From: Deltaproteobacteria bacterium
Lineage (GTDB): Bacteria; Desulfobacterota; Syntrophia; Syntrophales; UBA2210
Length of the DNA stretch: 7,568 nt
NCBI GenBank assembly: GCA_030603465.1
Contig: JAUVXT010000116.1
Location: forward strand, 1-7,568
Direction of reading: 5' to 3'
The notes beneath the pieces were generated by a model that had not been told where the DNA came from, made no database searches, and saw only the letters and a program-made list of their open reading frames with translations. The position numbers and the translations under genes are program-made. This document shows positions 1 to 6,016 of the stretch, one piece after another (position 1 is the first letter of the stretch; each line of letters starts with the position of its first letter).

Positions 1-20
1 CCAGACTGCGCTACGCCCCG
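1..20 (-). tRNA. tRNA-Pro, 5' part only (runs off the left edge)
   Basis: Read on the minus strand from position 20 to 1, the bases fit the start of a tRNA: a 7-base acceptor arm CGGGGCG, then T8-A9, a D-stem 5' strand GCGC, and the start of a D-loop (AGTCTGG). A C at position 1 with this acceptor arm, TA, GCGC and a CTGG D-loop is typical of bacterial tRNA-Pro. Initiator tRNA-Met also starts with C but has a different acceptor arm (CGCGGGG). The anticodon lies outside the window, so identity rests on the 5' arm alone. A good promoter sits just upstream, which supports a real gene with its own transcription. Confidence 0.75.
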
Positions 21-41
21 ACTCATTTAACTCATCGCACT

Positions 42-69
42 ACTATCACCTATGGCGCTCCCCTGTCAA
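42..69 (-). promoter_or_regulatory. Sigma-70-type promoter for the tRNA gene
   Basis: On the minus strand there is a perfect -35 hexamer TTGACA (69 to 64), a 16-base spacer, and a -10 hexamer GATAGT (47 to 42; 4 of 6 matches to TATAAT). The predicted start, near 34-36, lies about 15 bases before the first tRNA base. The stretch between -10 and start is AGTGCG. A G/C-rich discriminator is a known mark of stable-RNA promoters under stringent (ppGpp) control; that this one is so regulated is an inference. The -35 box starts 15 bases past the ComEA-like stop codon, so the tRNA need not depend on readthrough from the operon. Confidence 0.65.
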
Positions 70-84
70 GGGTCATGCACCCAT

Positions 85-693
85 TTATTCTCCGTCTCCG
101 ATGTAGATATAACTCTTTATGCGATCAAATTTCTTCTCTCCAAAACCATTAATAGTCTTCAGATCTTCGACCTTCGAAATTCCCCCTTTTTTTTCTCTCA
201 GTTCGCTTATTGCACGGGCTGTCTTGAATCCTATTCCCGGAATAAGCATCAATTCCTCAACATTTACTCTATTGATATCAACAGGCATATCAAGGGCAAG
301 CCTTGTTTCTGATTCTATCCTCTCCAATTTCATATATGGATCATTATTAAAAATTACTATCCTGTCACCACTTATGACGCTTCTAATGAGCAATCCCTTA
401 TCCAATCCCCCCTTTTCAGCAATGCCCGCCATCGTAATGAGATCATTAATTTTTGCCTTTTGTGGAGACAGAAAATAAATCCCCTTACGATTCGTTTCGC
501 CGGCAATTTCCACTATCAGCTTATCCGGCTTTGTGCTTTCATTACAAGGGAGTAAAAGTCTTTCGGGAACATAAAACAATTGAAAGGACATCTTCACAAA
601 GTAGATAAGAGCGACAGTTAGTACAAAAAGACAGGCGCCATAAATCTGCCCTTCCCCGTTAGCTTCAGTTTTCTTTATCCAGTTCAAAGGCAT
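85..693 (-). CDS. comEA: ComEA-like membrane-anchored SLBB/helix-hairpin-helix protein
   Basis: About 202 residues from the chosen start. The N-terminus has a short basic segment (WIKK), then one hydrophobic membrane span at about residues 18-38, so the rest should lie outside the cytoplasmic membrane. Residues about 58-118 look like a small SLBB-type beta-grasp domain. The C-terminal 60 residues form tandem helix-hairpin-helix motifs, with INRVNVEELMLIPGIG and later DLKTINGFGEKK, the DNA-backbone-binding fold of ComEA. ComEA binds incoming DNA in natural transformation, but many anaerobes carry such genes without known competence, so the role here is inferred. Start choice: a TTG at 714 would give 209 residues, but AGGTG lies 7 bases before the ATG at 693 (4 before the adjacent ATG at 696). 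Either ATG overlaps the end of lysC by about 30 bases, implying translational coupling. It is the last gene of the operon. Confidence 0.8.
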   Translation of the reverse strand: MPLNWIKKTEANGEGQIYGACLFVLTVALIYFVKMSFQLFYVPERLLLPCNESTKPDKLIVEIAGETNRKGIYFLSPQKAKINDLITMAGIAEKGGLDKGLLIRSVISGDRIVIFNNDPYMKLERIESETRLALDMPVDINRVNVEELMLIPGIGFKTARAISELREKKGGISKVEDLKTINGFGEKKFDRIKSYIYIGDGE

Positions 694-1888
694 CATGAAG
701 CACCTGGACAGCAAGTTCCGTATATTTTCTCCTTATTGCGCAAGATATCTTTATTTCAGAGGTACTGATCATCATTATATTTATTCCCTCACCTGCCAGA
801 GCAGCAAACATCTTTGAAGCGACACCTGAATGGCTCTTCATGCCAAGACCGATCACAGATACCTTTGCTATCTTCTCGTCATAATCTACCCTCTCTGCGC
901 CTATCTCCTTTACAACTTCATAAAGAATATTTTTGACCTCTTCCATGTCTTTCCTTGAAACGGTGAAGGTCAAATCGGTATAGCCCTCAATACTTGCGTT
1001 CTGGATAATCATATCGACAATTATATTGCGCTCCGATAAAGGTGTAAAAATCCTTTCCGCCACACCCGGTTGATCCGGCACATGAATAACGCTGATCTTT
1101 GCCTGATCTTTATCACAAGTCACACCGGAAACAAGTTCTCTTTCCATATCCTTATCCTCCATTGTCACTAATGTTCCTCTATCATCATTGAATGAAGATC
1201 TGACAATTATGGGAACATTATACATTTTAGCCAGTTCCACCGAACGATGCTGAAGCACCTTGGCTCCAGCACTGGCCAGTTCCAGCATCTCTTCATATGA
1301 TATTCGGGACAGCTTTCTTGCCCTGTCATAAACATTGGGATCTGTCGTATAAACACCGTCCACATCGGTAAAATTCTCACAATAATCGGCCTTCAGCGCT
1401 GCCGCCAGTGCGACTGCACTCGTATCCGATCCTCCCCTGCCCAGTGTTGTAATATTGCCATTATCATCAACACCCTGAAACCCGGCTACCACCACTATTT
1501 TACCGGCCTTAAGTTCCCCGTTGATTAATTCGGTGTCAATCTTCAGTATTCTTGCGTTCTTATGGATTCTGTCTGTTAATATCTTCACCTGCGAACCGAG
1601 GAATGATTTGGTCGGATACCCCATTTTTTTTAGTATCATTGCAAGGAGTGAGATAGTTACCTGTTCACCCGTGGAGATGAGCACATCATATTCTCTCTCA
1701 TCGGGATCGTTTTCCGTTGCTGATTCCGCCAGTTTTATGAGCCTGTCCGTTTCGCCTCCCATAGCGGACAGCACCACCACTAAATCATTACCCTCATCTT
1801 TGACCCTTGCAACTCTTTCGGCTACATTCCGAATTTTTTCGGTATCACCGACAGAAGTCCCACCATATTTCTGAACAATTAATGCCAC
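665..1888 (-). CDS. lysC: Aspartate kinase (aspartokinase), LysC type with two ACT domains
   Basis: Phosphorylates L-aspartate with ATP, the first committed step toward lysine and diaminopimelate, methionine and threonine. The 407 residues match the usual length of single-function bacterial aspartokinases. The kinase domain covers about 1-240, with the signature KYGGTSVG at 7-14, STGE at 72-75, GRGGSDTSA at 150-158 and FTDVDGVYTTDP at 173-184. Two ACT regulatory domains follow at about 262-335 and 340-405. In the second, SHSGVASKMFAAL and the ISTSEIKIS segment are the usual allosteric effector site, so feedback inhibition by lysine and/or threonine is likely, though the effector cannot be read from sequence. 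The start is GTG, with a perfect AGGAGG 10 bases upstream; the alignment of MALIVQKYGGTS with family members supports it. It overlaps tsaE by 10 bases. An internal in-frame start with its own ribosome site may yield a second, shorter product (see 1145-1160). Confidence 0.96.
   Translation of the reverse strand: MALIVQKYGGTSVGDTEKIRNVAERVARVKDEGNDLVVVLSAMGGETDRLIKLAESATENDPDEREYDVLISTGEQVTISLLAMILKKMGYPTKSFLGSQVKILTDRIHKNARILKIDTELINGELKAGKIVVVAGFQGVDDNGNITTLGRGGSDTSAVALAAALKADYCENFTDVDGVYTTDPNVYDRARKLSRISYEEMLELASAGAKVLQHRSVELAKMYNVPIIVRSSFNDDRGTLVTMEDKDMERELVSGVTCDKDQAKISVIHVPDQPGVAERIFTPLSERNIIVDMIIQNASIEGYTDLTFTVSRKDMEEVKNILYEVVKEIGAERVDYDEKIAKVSVIGLGMKSHSGVASKMFAALAGEGINIMMISTSEIKISCAIRRKYTELAVQVLHDAFELDKEN
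1145..1160 (-). promoter_or_regulatory. Internal ribosome site and ATG inside lysC (possible beta subunit start)
   Basis: Within lysC, GGAGG (1160 to 1156) is followed after 8 bases by an in-frame ATG at 1147-1145, codon 248. Starting there gives a product of 160 residues (665-1147) with only the two ACT domains. In Bacillus subtilis aspartokinase II and Corynebacterium glutamicum LysC, an internal start at nearly the same place makes the beta subunit of an alpha2-beta2 enzyme. The site and spacing are seen directly; its use is inferred. Part of the GGAGG simply encodes Met-Glu-Asp, so chance cannot be ruled out. Confidence 0.55.
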
Positions 1889-2364
1889 TTACTGAGAACC
1901 TCCTCATTTACTCTTTTTATAATTTTGGACGCCTTATCACCTTCGTACGAGATTTCGATTTCCCTTTTCTCTTCTTCCAGATATTTCAAATATATAAATA
2001 TTGAATCGGGTGGAATGATATCCTTTATTTTCTCGGCCCATTCGATTACGATGGCGCCTTTACCATAAAAATATTCCTCATAGCCCAAGTCTTCCAGATC
2101 CTTCGAACCCGATAGACGGTAAACATCCAGATGGTACAGAGGTATCCGTCCGGGATATTCGTTGATGAGCGTGAATGTCGGGCTTGTGATATAAAATTCT
2201 TCCGATATACCCATGCCTCTGGCAATTCCCCGGGTTAAACACGTTTTTCCTGAACCGAGTTCACCGGTTAGGGCAATGATCTCTCCTCCATTCAGGTTCT
2301 CGCCTATTATACTTCCCAGATTTATTGTGTCCCCAATACTATTTGAGATAAGTGTTAAATTCAT
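1879..2364 (-). CDS. tsaE: tRNA threonylcarbamoyladenosine synthesis ATPase TsaE (YjeE)
   Basis: TsaE is the P-loop ATPase that works with TsaB and TsaD to place N6-threonylcarbamoyladenosine (t6A) at position 37 of tRNAs reading ANN codons. The 161 residues fit the family. Visible features are the Walker A motif GELGSGKT at 34-41, the conserved SPTFTLINEY at 61-70, HLDVYRL at 78-84, and the Walker B-like strand IVIEWAEK at 105-112. The ATG overlaps the stop of acpS by 4 bases (ATGA), so translation is probably by re-initiation; only a weak GAAG lies upstream. Its 3' end overlaps lysC by 10 bases. The TsaB and TsaD genes are not in this window. Confidence 0.95.
   Translation of the reverse strand: MNLTLISNSIGDTINLGSIIGENLNGGEIIALTGELGSGKTCLTRGIARGMGISEEFYITSPTFTLINEYPGRIPLYHLDVYRLSGSKDLEDLGYEEYFYGKGAIVIEWAEKIKDIIPPDSIFIYLKYLEEEKREIEISYEGDKASKIIKRVNEEVLSKWH
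1899..1904 (-). promoter_or_regulatory. Ribosome binding site for lysC (decides a GTG start)
   Basis: A perfect AGGAGG on the minus strand, 10 bases before the GTG at 1888 and lying inside the 3' end of tsaE. It is the strongest ribosome site in the operon and supports the GTG start, suggesting lysC is translated efficiently on its own rather than only by coupling to tsaE. Confidence 0.75.
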
Positions 2365-2741
2365 CTTTCTTCAATTATAACAACAGCCACAGCGTTCTTG
2401 TCCGTGTGGGAAATGCTCACGTGAATATTCTTCGCGACATCGGAGCTGACGATTTTCCTCGATTTCCCGCGTATTTTTAATTCCGGTTTGCCTTTTTTAT
2501 CGTTTACAACCTCAACGTCTTTAAGATTCACACCGCCACCTATGCCGATACCGAGGCATTTCAAAAAGGCCTCTTTGGCCGCGAATCTCGCGGCATAATG
2601 CTGCGCAGGTAAAGCCTTGGTTTCACAGTACCTTATTTCCCTTTCAGAATATACCCTTTCCAGGAATCTTCTTTTCCATTTGCCGCATATCCCTTCTATT
2701 CTGGAAATATCGACAATATCTATCCCTACGGCACGTATCAT
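2361..2741 (-). CDS. acpS: Holo-[acyl-carrier-protein] synthase AcpS
   Basis: Transfers the 4'-phosphopantetheine arm of coenzyme A to the serine of apo-acyl carrier protein, making it competent for fatty acid synthesis. The 126 residues are the normal size of the AcpS class, which acts as a trimer. The magnesium-binding residues are visible: Asp8 in VGIDIVDISRI and Glu57 in RFAAKEAFLK. The C-terminal motif VSISHTD at 108-114 is the usual signature ending with the conserved SH pair. The ATG lies 1 base past the folP stop, with TAAGG 7 bases upstream inside folP, and the gene ends in a 4-base overlap with tsaE. In related genomes, as I recall, acpS is also close to tsaE. Confidence 0.96.
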   Translation of the reverse strand: MIRAVGIDIVDISRIEGICGKWKRRFLERVYSEREIRYCETKALPAQHYAARFAAKEAFLKCLGIGIGGGVNLKDVEVVNDKKGKPELKIRGKSRKIVSSDVAKNIHVSISHTDKNAVAVVIIEER

Positions 2742-2742
2742 C

Positions 2743-3936
2743 CTAATGCCTTACAATGGAATCGGCAATCCGGGACACCCCTTTCATAAAACCCACATCA
2801 TGAACCCTTACGATATTGGCGCCGTTCATTATCGCCGCCGTCACTGTTGCCGCAGTTCCATCGATACGATCACCCGTTTCTTTACCAGTAATCTCACCTA
2901 TAAAATTCTTGCGTGATGTTCCTATCAGAATAGGCCTCCCAAGTGATTTGAACTCCCTGAGACGTTTTAAAATCCCGATATTATCTTCGGTACTCTTACC
3001 GAAACCTATACCTGGATCGACAATAATATTTTCTCTATCTATTCCGGCCGACGCTGCCTTTTCTATCCTCTCTTTAAGAAATTGCGTTATCTCACCCGTT
3101 ACCGACCCATAAGACATGTCCCCCCTCTGCATAGTTTTCGGCACACCTCTCATGTGCATCAAGACAACAGGGACCTTGTATCCGGCAATCACTTCGGGCA
3201 TCTTCTTATCATTTCTCATTGCACTTATGTCGTTTATTATCTCCGCTCCCGATTCCACCGCCCTGCGTGCCACTTCTGCCTTCGTCGTATCTATAGATAT
3301 GGGAATATTTATGCGCCCTTTCAGTTCCCTTATCACAGGAATGACTCTCTCTAATTCCTCATCCGGGGTTACTGGATCCGAATTTGGTCTCGAAGATTCA
3401 CCACCTATATCGAGGATATCTGCCCCCTCTTGAGCCAATTTCAAACCATGTTCAGCAGCCTCTTGAATGTTCCCAAATATACCGCCGTCAGAAAAAGAAT
3501 CGGGCGTCATATTTATTATCCCCATGATAAGCGTTCTGTCGCCAATGCTTATCTCCCTCTCCGGAGTTTTAAGTATAAATTTGTTCCGGTTCAGATTGGT
3601 TATTATGTTTTCGATATCTGTTGCGACCGCCTTCAGATTGAAGGGCTGCAGGGATATTTTATCGGCAAATTTCTTCATCTGCTTCAGATTACCCATAATA
3701 ATCGCATCCGTCGCACTTATTGTACACCCCACAGTACCCCTTGCAACCGCCACATCGCCGCCGATTGAAAGCATCTCCTGCTTCATTATATTTGCTAACT
3801 TACATTCTATTCCTTCAAGGATAACATTAAGGCTTTCCATCTTAGGAACCATCGCCTCGATTCCGTATGGATCGACACCTATCCTTGCCAGTTCTTCCTT
3901 CGCTTCCAATGGTGTTGCTATCTGAAGATATCTCAT
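2743..3936 (-). CDS. folP: Dihydropteroate synthase with N-terminal extension
   Basis: Condenses p-aminobenzoate with 6-hydroxymethyl-7,8-dihydropterin diphosphate to give dihydropteroate in folate synthesis; the target of sulfonamides. The catalytic TIM-barrel domain lies at about 135-395, with all the expected signatures: INMTPDSFSDGG at 141-152, DIGGESSRP at 176-184, SIDTT at 214-218, the Asn-Asp pair near 235, MHMRG at 260-264, VDPGIGFGK at 306-314, GTSRKNFIG at 339-347 and RVHDV at 377-381. At 397 residues it is about 120 longer than E. coli FolP. The extra N-terminal domain (about 1-125) contains IMKQEMLSIGGDVAVARG and DAIIMGNLKQMKKFADKI; similar extensions occur in some Desulfobacterota and other anaerobes, with no function I can name. 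The ATG overlaps the ftsH stop by 4 bases and has no clear ribosome site, so coupling to ftsH is likely. Confidence 0.95.
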   Translation of the reverse strand: MRYLQIATPLEAKEELARIGVDPYGIEAMVPKMESLNVILEGIECKLANIMKQEMLSIGGDVAVARGTVGCTISATDAIIMGNLKQMKKFADKISLQPFNLKAVATDIENIITNLNRNKFILKTPEREISIGDRTLIMGIINMTPDSFSDGGIFGNIQEAAEHGLKLAQEGADILDIGGESSRPNSDPVTPDEELERVIPVIRELKGRINIPISIDTTKAEVARRAVESGAEIINDISAMRNDKKMPEVIAGYKVPVVLMHMRGVPKTMQRGDMSYGSVTGEITQFLKERIEKAASAGIDRENIIVDPGIGFGKSTEDNIGILKRLREFKSLGRPILIGTSRKNFIGEITGKETGDRIDGTAATVTAAIMNGANIVRVHDVGFMKGVSRIADSIVRH

Positions 3937-5768
3937 TTTGAAGTTGCTGCCGTTTTTCGTCTAGGGCTTCTCCTCTTTCTCTTTTTCGAATTTACAATTG
4001 CGTCCAGTTCATCCGCATTCAACACCTCTTTTATCAAAAGTTCCTCTGAAAGTTTGTGGAGAATATCCGTACTTTCCGAAAGGAGCGTCTTCGCTCTTTC
4101 ATAGTTTTCCGTCACAATCTTTGAGACCTCTCTATCAATCTTCCTTGCCGTCTCCTCGCTGTAATCCTTATGTGTCGCAATTTCCCTTCCAAGAAATACC
4201 TGCTCATCTTTTTTCCCGAAGGTGAGTGGCCCCATTTCATCGCTCATCCCCCACTCACATACCATTTTTCTGGCAAGTCCCGTGGCCCGTTCGATATCGT
4301 TTCCCGCACCTGTGGTAAAGTCGTTCAAAATCAGTTCCTCAGCCGCTCTCCCCCCCAGTAGTATCGCGATATTGTTGATAAGATAGGTTCTGGGATAGGT
4401 ATGTTTTTCATCCACCGGTAACTGCTGCGTCAAACCCAGCGCCATGCCTCGCGGTATAATCGTAACTTTGTGTATCGGGTCTGTACCGGGAATCAACTTT
4501 GCCACCAGGGCATGACCCGCCTCATGATATGCCGTATTCCTCTTTTCCTCGTCGCTGATAACCATACTTTTTCTCTCTGTACCCATGAGGACCTTATCTT
4601 TCGCAAATTCAAAATCGGCCATCCCAACAAGTTCTTTATTGAAACGGGCACCTTTCAGGGCCGCTTCAATTACCAGATTTTCTATATCTGCGCCTGAAAA
4701 TCCAGGCGTTCCCCTGGCAAGCACCGAGAGATCGACATCATCATTCAAGGGTACTTTTTTCACGTGAACCTGGAAAATCTTTTCCCTTCCCTTCTCGTCG
4801 GGAAGAGGATCCACAACCTTTCTGTCAAATCTTCCGGGTCTCAGCAGCGCCGGGTCCTGAACATCGGGACGGTTTGTGGCAGACATGATGATAACACCTT
4901 CATTTGATTCGAAACCATCCATTTCCACGAGCATCTGATTCAAGGTCTGCTCTCTCTCATCATGACCGCCGCCCAGTCCCGCACCTCTATGTCTTCCTAC
5001 GGCGTCAAGCTCGTCTATAAAAATTATGCAGGGGGCATGCTTTTTCCCCTGATTGAAAAGATCCCTTACGCGGGAGGCACCGACACCAACAAACATCTCG
5101 ACAAAATCGGAACCACTTATACTCATAAAGGGGACTTCGGCCTCACCAGCTATCGCCCTCGCTAGGAGGGTTTTCCCCGTGCCGGGCGCCCCCACAAGGA
5201 GGACACCTTTCGGTATTCTTCCTCCCAGCCTTGTAAATTTCTTCGGATCTTTCAGAAATTCCACGATTTCTTCAAGTTCCGCCTTTGCCTCTTCAATCCC
5301 TGCCACATCATCAAAGGTTACCTTATTTGATTTGTCCGTCATCAATTTTGCTCTGCTTTTCCCGAATGACATCGCCTTTCCGCCGCCACCCTGCATCTGT
5401 TTCATAAAGAAGACCCAGACACCTACCAGCAGAATTATCGGAAGCCACGATATGAGAATCGTCATATACCACGGCGTGCCCTCATCCGGTTTAACTGATA
5501 TTCGGACCTTCTTATCTTTTAATGTTGAAACCAGATTGGCATCCTTCGGGGCATATGTCTTAAAATTCTTCCCGTCCACAAGCTTACCTTCCACATTATC
5601 GCCCTGAATAGTAACCTCGGACACATGGCCCTTATCGACTAAATCAAGGAAATCACTGTATACAATCTCGTTCCACATTCTCTGAGGTTGATTAAACATG
5701 TTAAACAGAAGAACAAATACGAGACTTATCACAATCCAAAGTGCTATATTTTTTTGTAATTGATTCAC
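3933..5768 (-). CDS. ftsH: ATP-dependent zinc metalloprotease FtsH
   Basis: Membrane-anchored AAA+ protease that forms hexamers and degrades misassembled membrane proteins and short-lived cytosolic regulators. Two membrane spans (about 9-25 and 101-122) flank a small periplasmic domain at 26-100. The AAA domain shows Walker A GAPGTGKT at 193-200, the pore loop MFVG at 225-228, Walker B IIFIDE at 248-253, and the second region of homology ending RPGRFDR at 310-316. The peptidase domain has the zinc site HEAGH at 415-419, and Asp491 in GAGNDIERAT is the likely third zinc ligand. Length 611 is normal, ending in a basic tail (KKRKRRSPRRK). The start is GTG at 5768, with GGGGA 3 bases before it and GGGAG farther up; it places the first membrane span correctly. 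A minor oddity is Asp320 (RKVVDPLPD), where a hydrophobic residue is usual. The 4-base overlap with folP is a common ftsH-folP pairing. Confidence 0.98.
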   Translation of the reverse strand: MNQLQKNIALWIVISLVFVLLFNMFNQPQRMWNEIVYSDFLDLVDKGHVSEVTIQGDNVEGKLVDGKNFKTYAPKDANLVSTLKDKKVRISVKPDEGTPWYMTILISWLPIILLVGVWVFFMKQMQGGGGKAMSFGKSRAKLMTDKSNKVTFDDVAGIEEAKAELEEIVEFLKDPKKFTRLGGRIPKGVLLVGAPGTGKTLLARAIAGEAEVPFMSISGSDFVEMFVGVGASRVRDLFNQGKKHAPCIIFIDELDAVGRHRGAGLGGGHDEREQTLNQMLVEMDGFESNEGVIIMSATNRPDVQDPALLRPGRFDRKVVDPLPDEKGREKIFQVHVKKVPLNDDVDLSVLARGTPGFSGADIENLVIEAALKGARFNKELVGMADFEFAKDKVLMGTERKSMVISDEEKRNTAYHEAGHALVAKLIPGTDPIHKVTIIPRGMALGLTQQLPVDEKHTYPRTYLINNIAILLGGRAAEELILNDFTTGAGNDIERATGLARKMVCEWGMSDEMGPLTFGKKDEQVFLGREIATHKDYSEETARKIDREVSKIVTENYERAKTLLSESTDILHKLSEELLIKEVLNADELDAIVNSKKRKRRSPRRKTAATSK

Positions 5769-5811
5769 TTTCCCCTACTCCCTGTCAAGTATTCAGACAA
5801 TTAAAAATGCC

Positions 5812-5992
5812 ATTCTCGTAAAAAGTCTTTTTCGCACTCCTTCGAGCATTTTGGGAAAAAGATGATTGTGGTGGTTGGCGTTAATAAAATCTAATTGCCT
5901 GAGTGCGTAAGCACGAGTTTTAGATTTTCAGCCAAACGCCGAGATCATCCCCAAAATGGTCATCAAGCGAGAAAAACCGACTTTTACCAATA
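5812..5992 (-). repeat. Long inverted-repeat element between tilS and ftsH
   Basis: The gap between tilS and ftsH (5769-6016) carries no open frame worth calling but has nested complementary arms around one centre near 5905. These are CATTTTGGG 5847-5855 with CCCAAAATG 5950-5958 (9 of 9), GATGAT 5861-5866 with ATCATC 5944-5949, GGCGTT 5877-5882 with AACGCC 5935-5940, AAAATCTAA 5886-5894 with TTAGATTTT 5920-5928 (9 of 9), and a tip GTGC-GTAA-GCAC at 5903-5914. At the edges AAAAGTC 5821-5827 pairs with GACTTTT 5979-5985. As RNA it would fold into one long hairpin, with a GNRA-type loop (GUAA) on the plus-strand copy. It resembles a miniature inverted-repeat element or a large REP-like repeat; no T-run makes it a standard terminator. 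It could also shape tilS-ftsH mRNA processing. Strand is nominal, since the element is nearly symmetrical. Confidence 0.8.
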
Positions 5993-6016
5993 CATCAAAA
6001 ATAATCTTTATTAATA

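Noticed and set aside
694..714. Longer start (TTG at 714) for the ComEA-like gene
   Set aside because: It adds seven residues, has no ribosome site and increases the overlap with lysC; the ATG at 693 or 696 has AGGTG at suitable spacing.
3467..3925. Open frame of 152 codons on the plus strand
   Set aside because: It is antisense to folP and built from the reverse complement of its codons; no ribosome site or protein family is visible.
4770..4840. Asp320 in FtsH as a sign of a broken or divergent protease
   Set aside because: All ATPase and zinc-site residues are present and the frame is intact; a single unusual residue in a strand is within family variation.
5053..5607. Open frame of 184 codons on the plus strand
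   Set aside because: It lies wholly antisense to ftsH, whose catalytic motifs are intact. The product has no recognisable domain and is a codon-bias shadow, like the other plus-strand frames opposite lysC, folP and tilS.
5783..5788. TTGACA on the minus strand just upstream of ftsH
   Set aside because: A perfect -35 match, but a -10 at 16-18 bases would fall inside the ftsH start region, where the sequence is AATCAA-like, and transcription would begin after the GTG. Probably chance.
5812..5992. Large inverted repeat as an ordinary intrinsic terminator
   Set aside because: The stem is very long with interruptions, the tip is not a compact GC stem, and no T-run follows on the minus strand in the right place.
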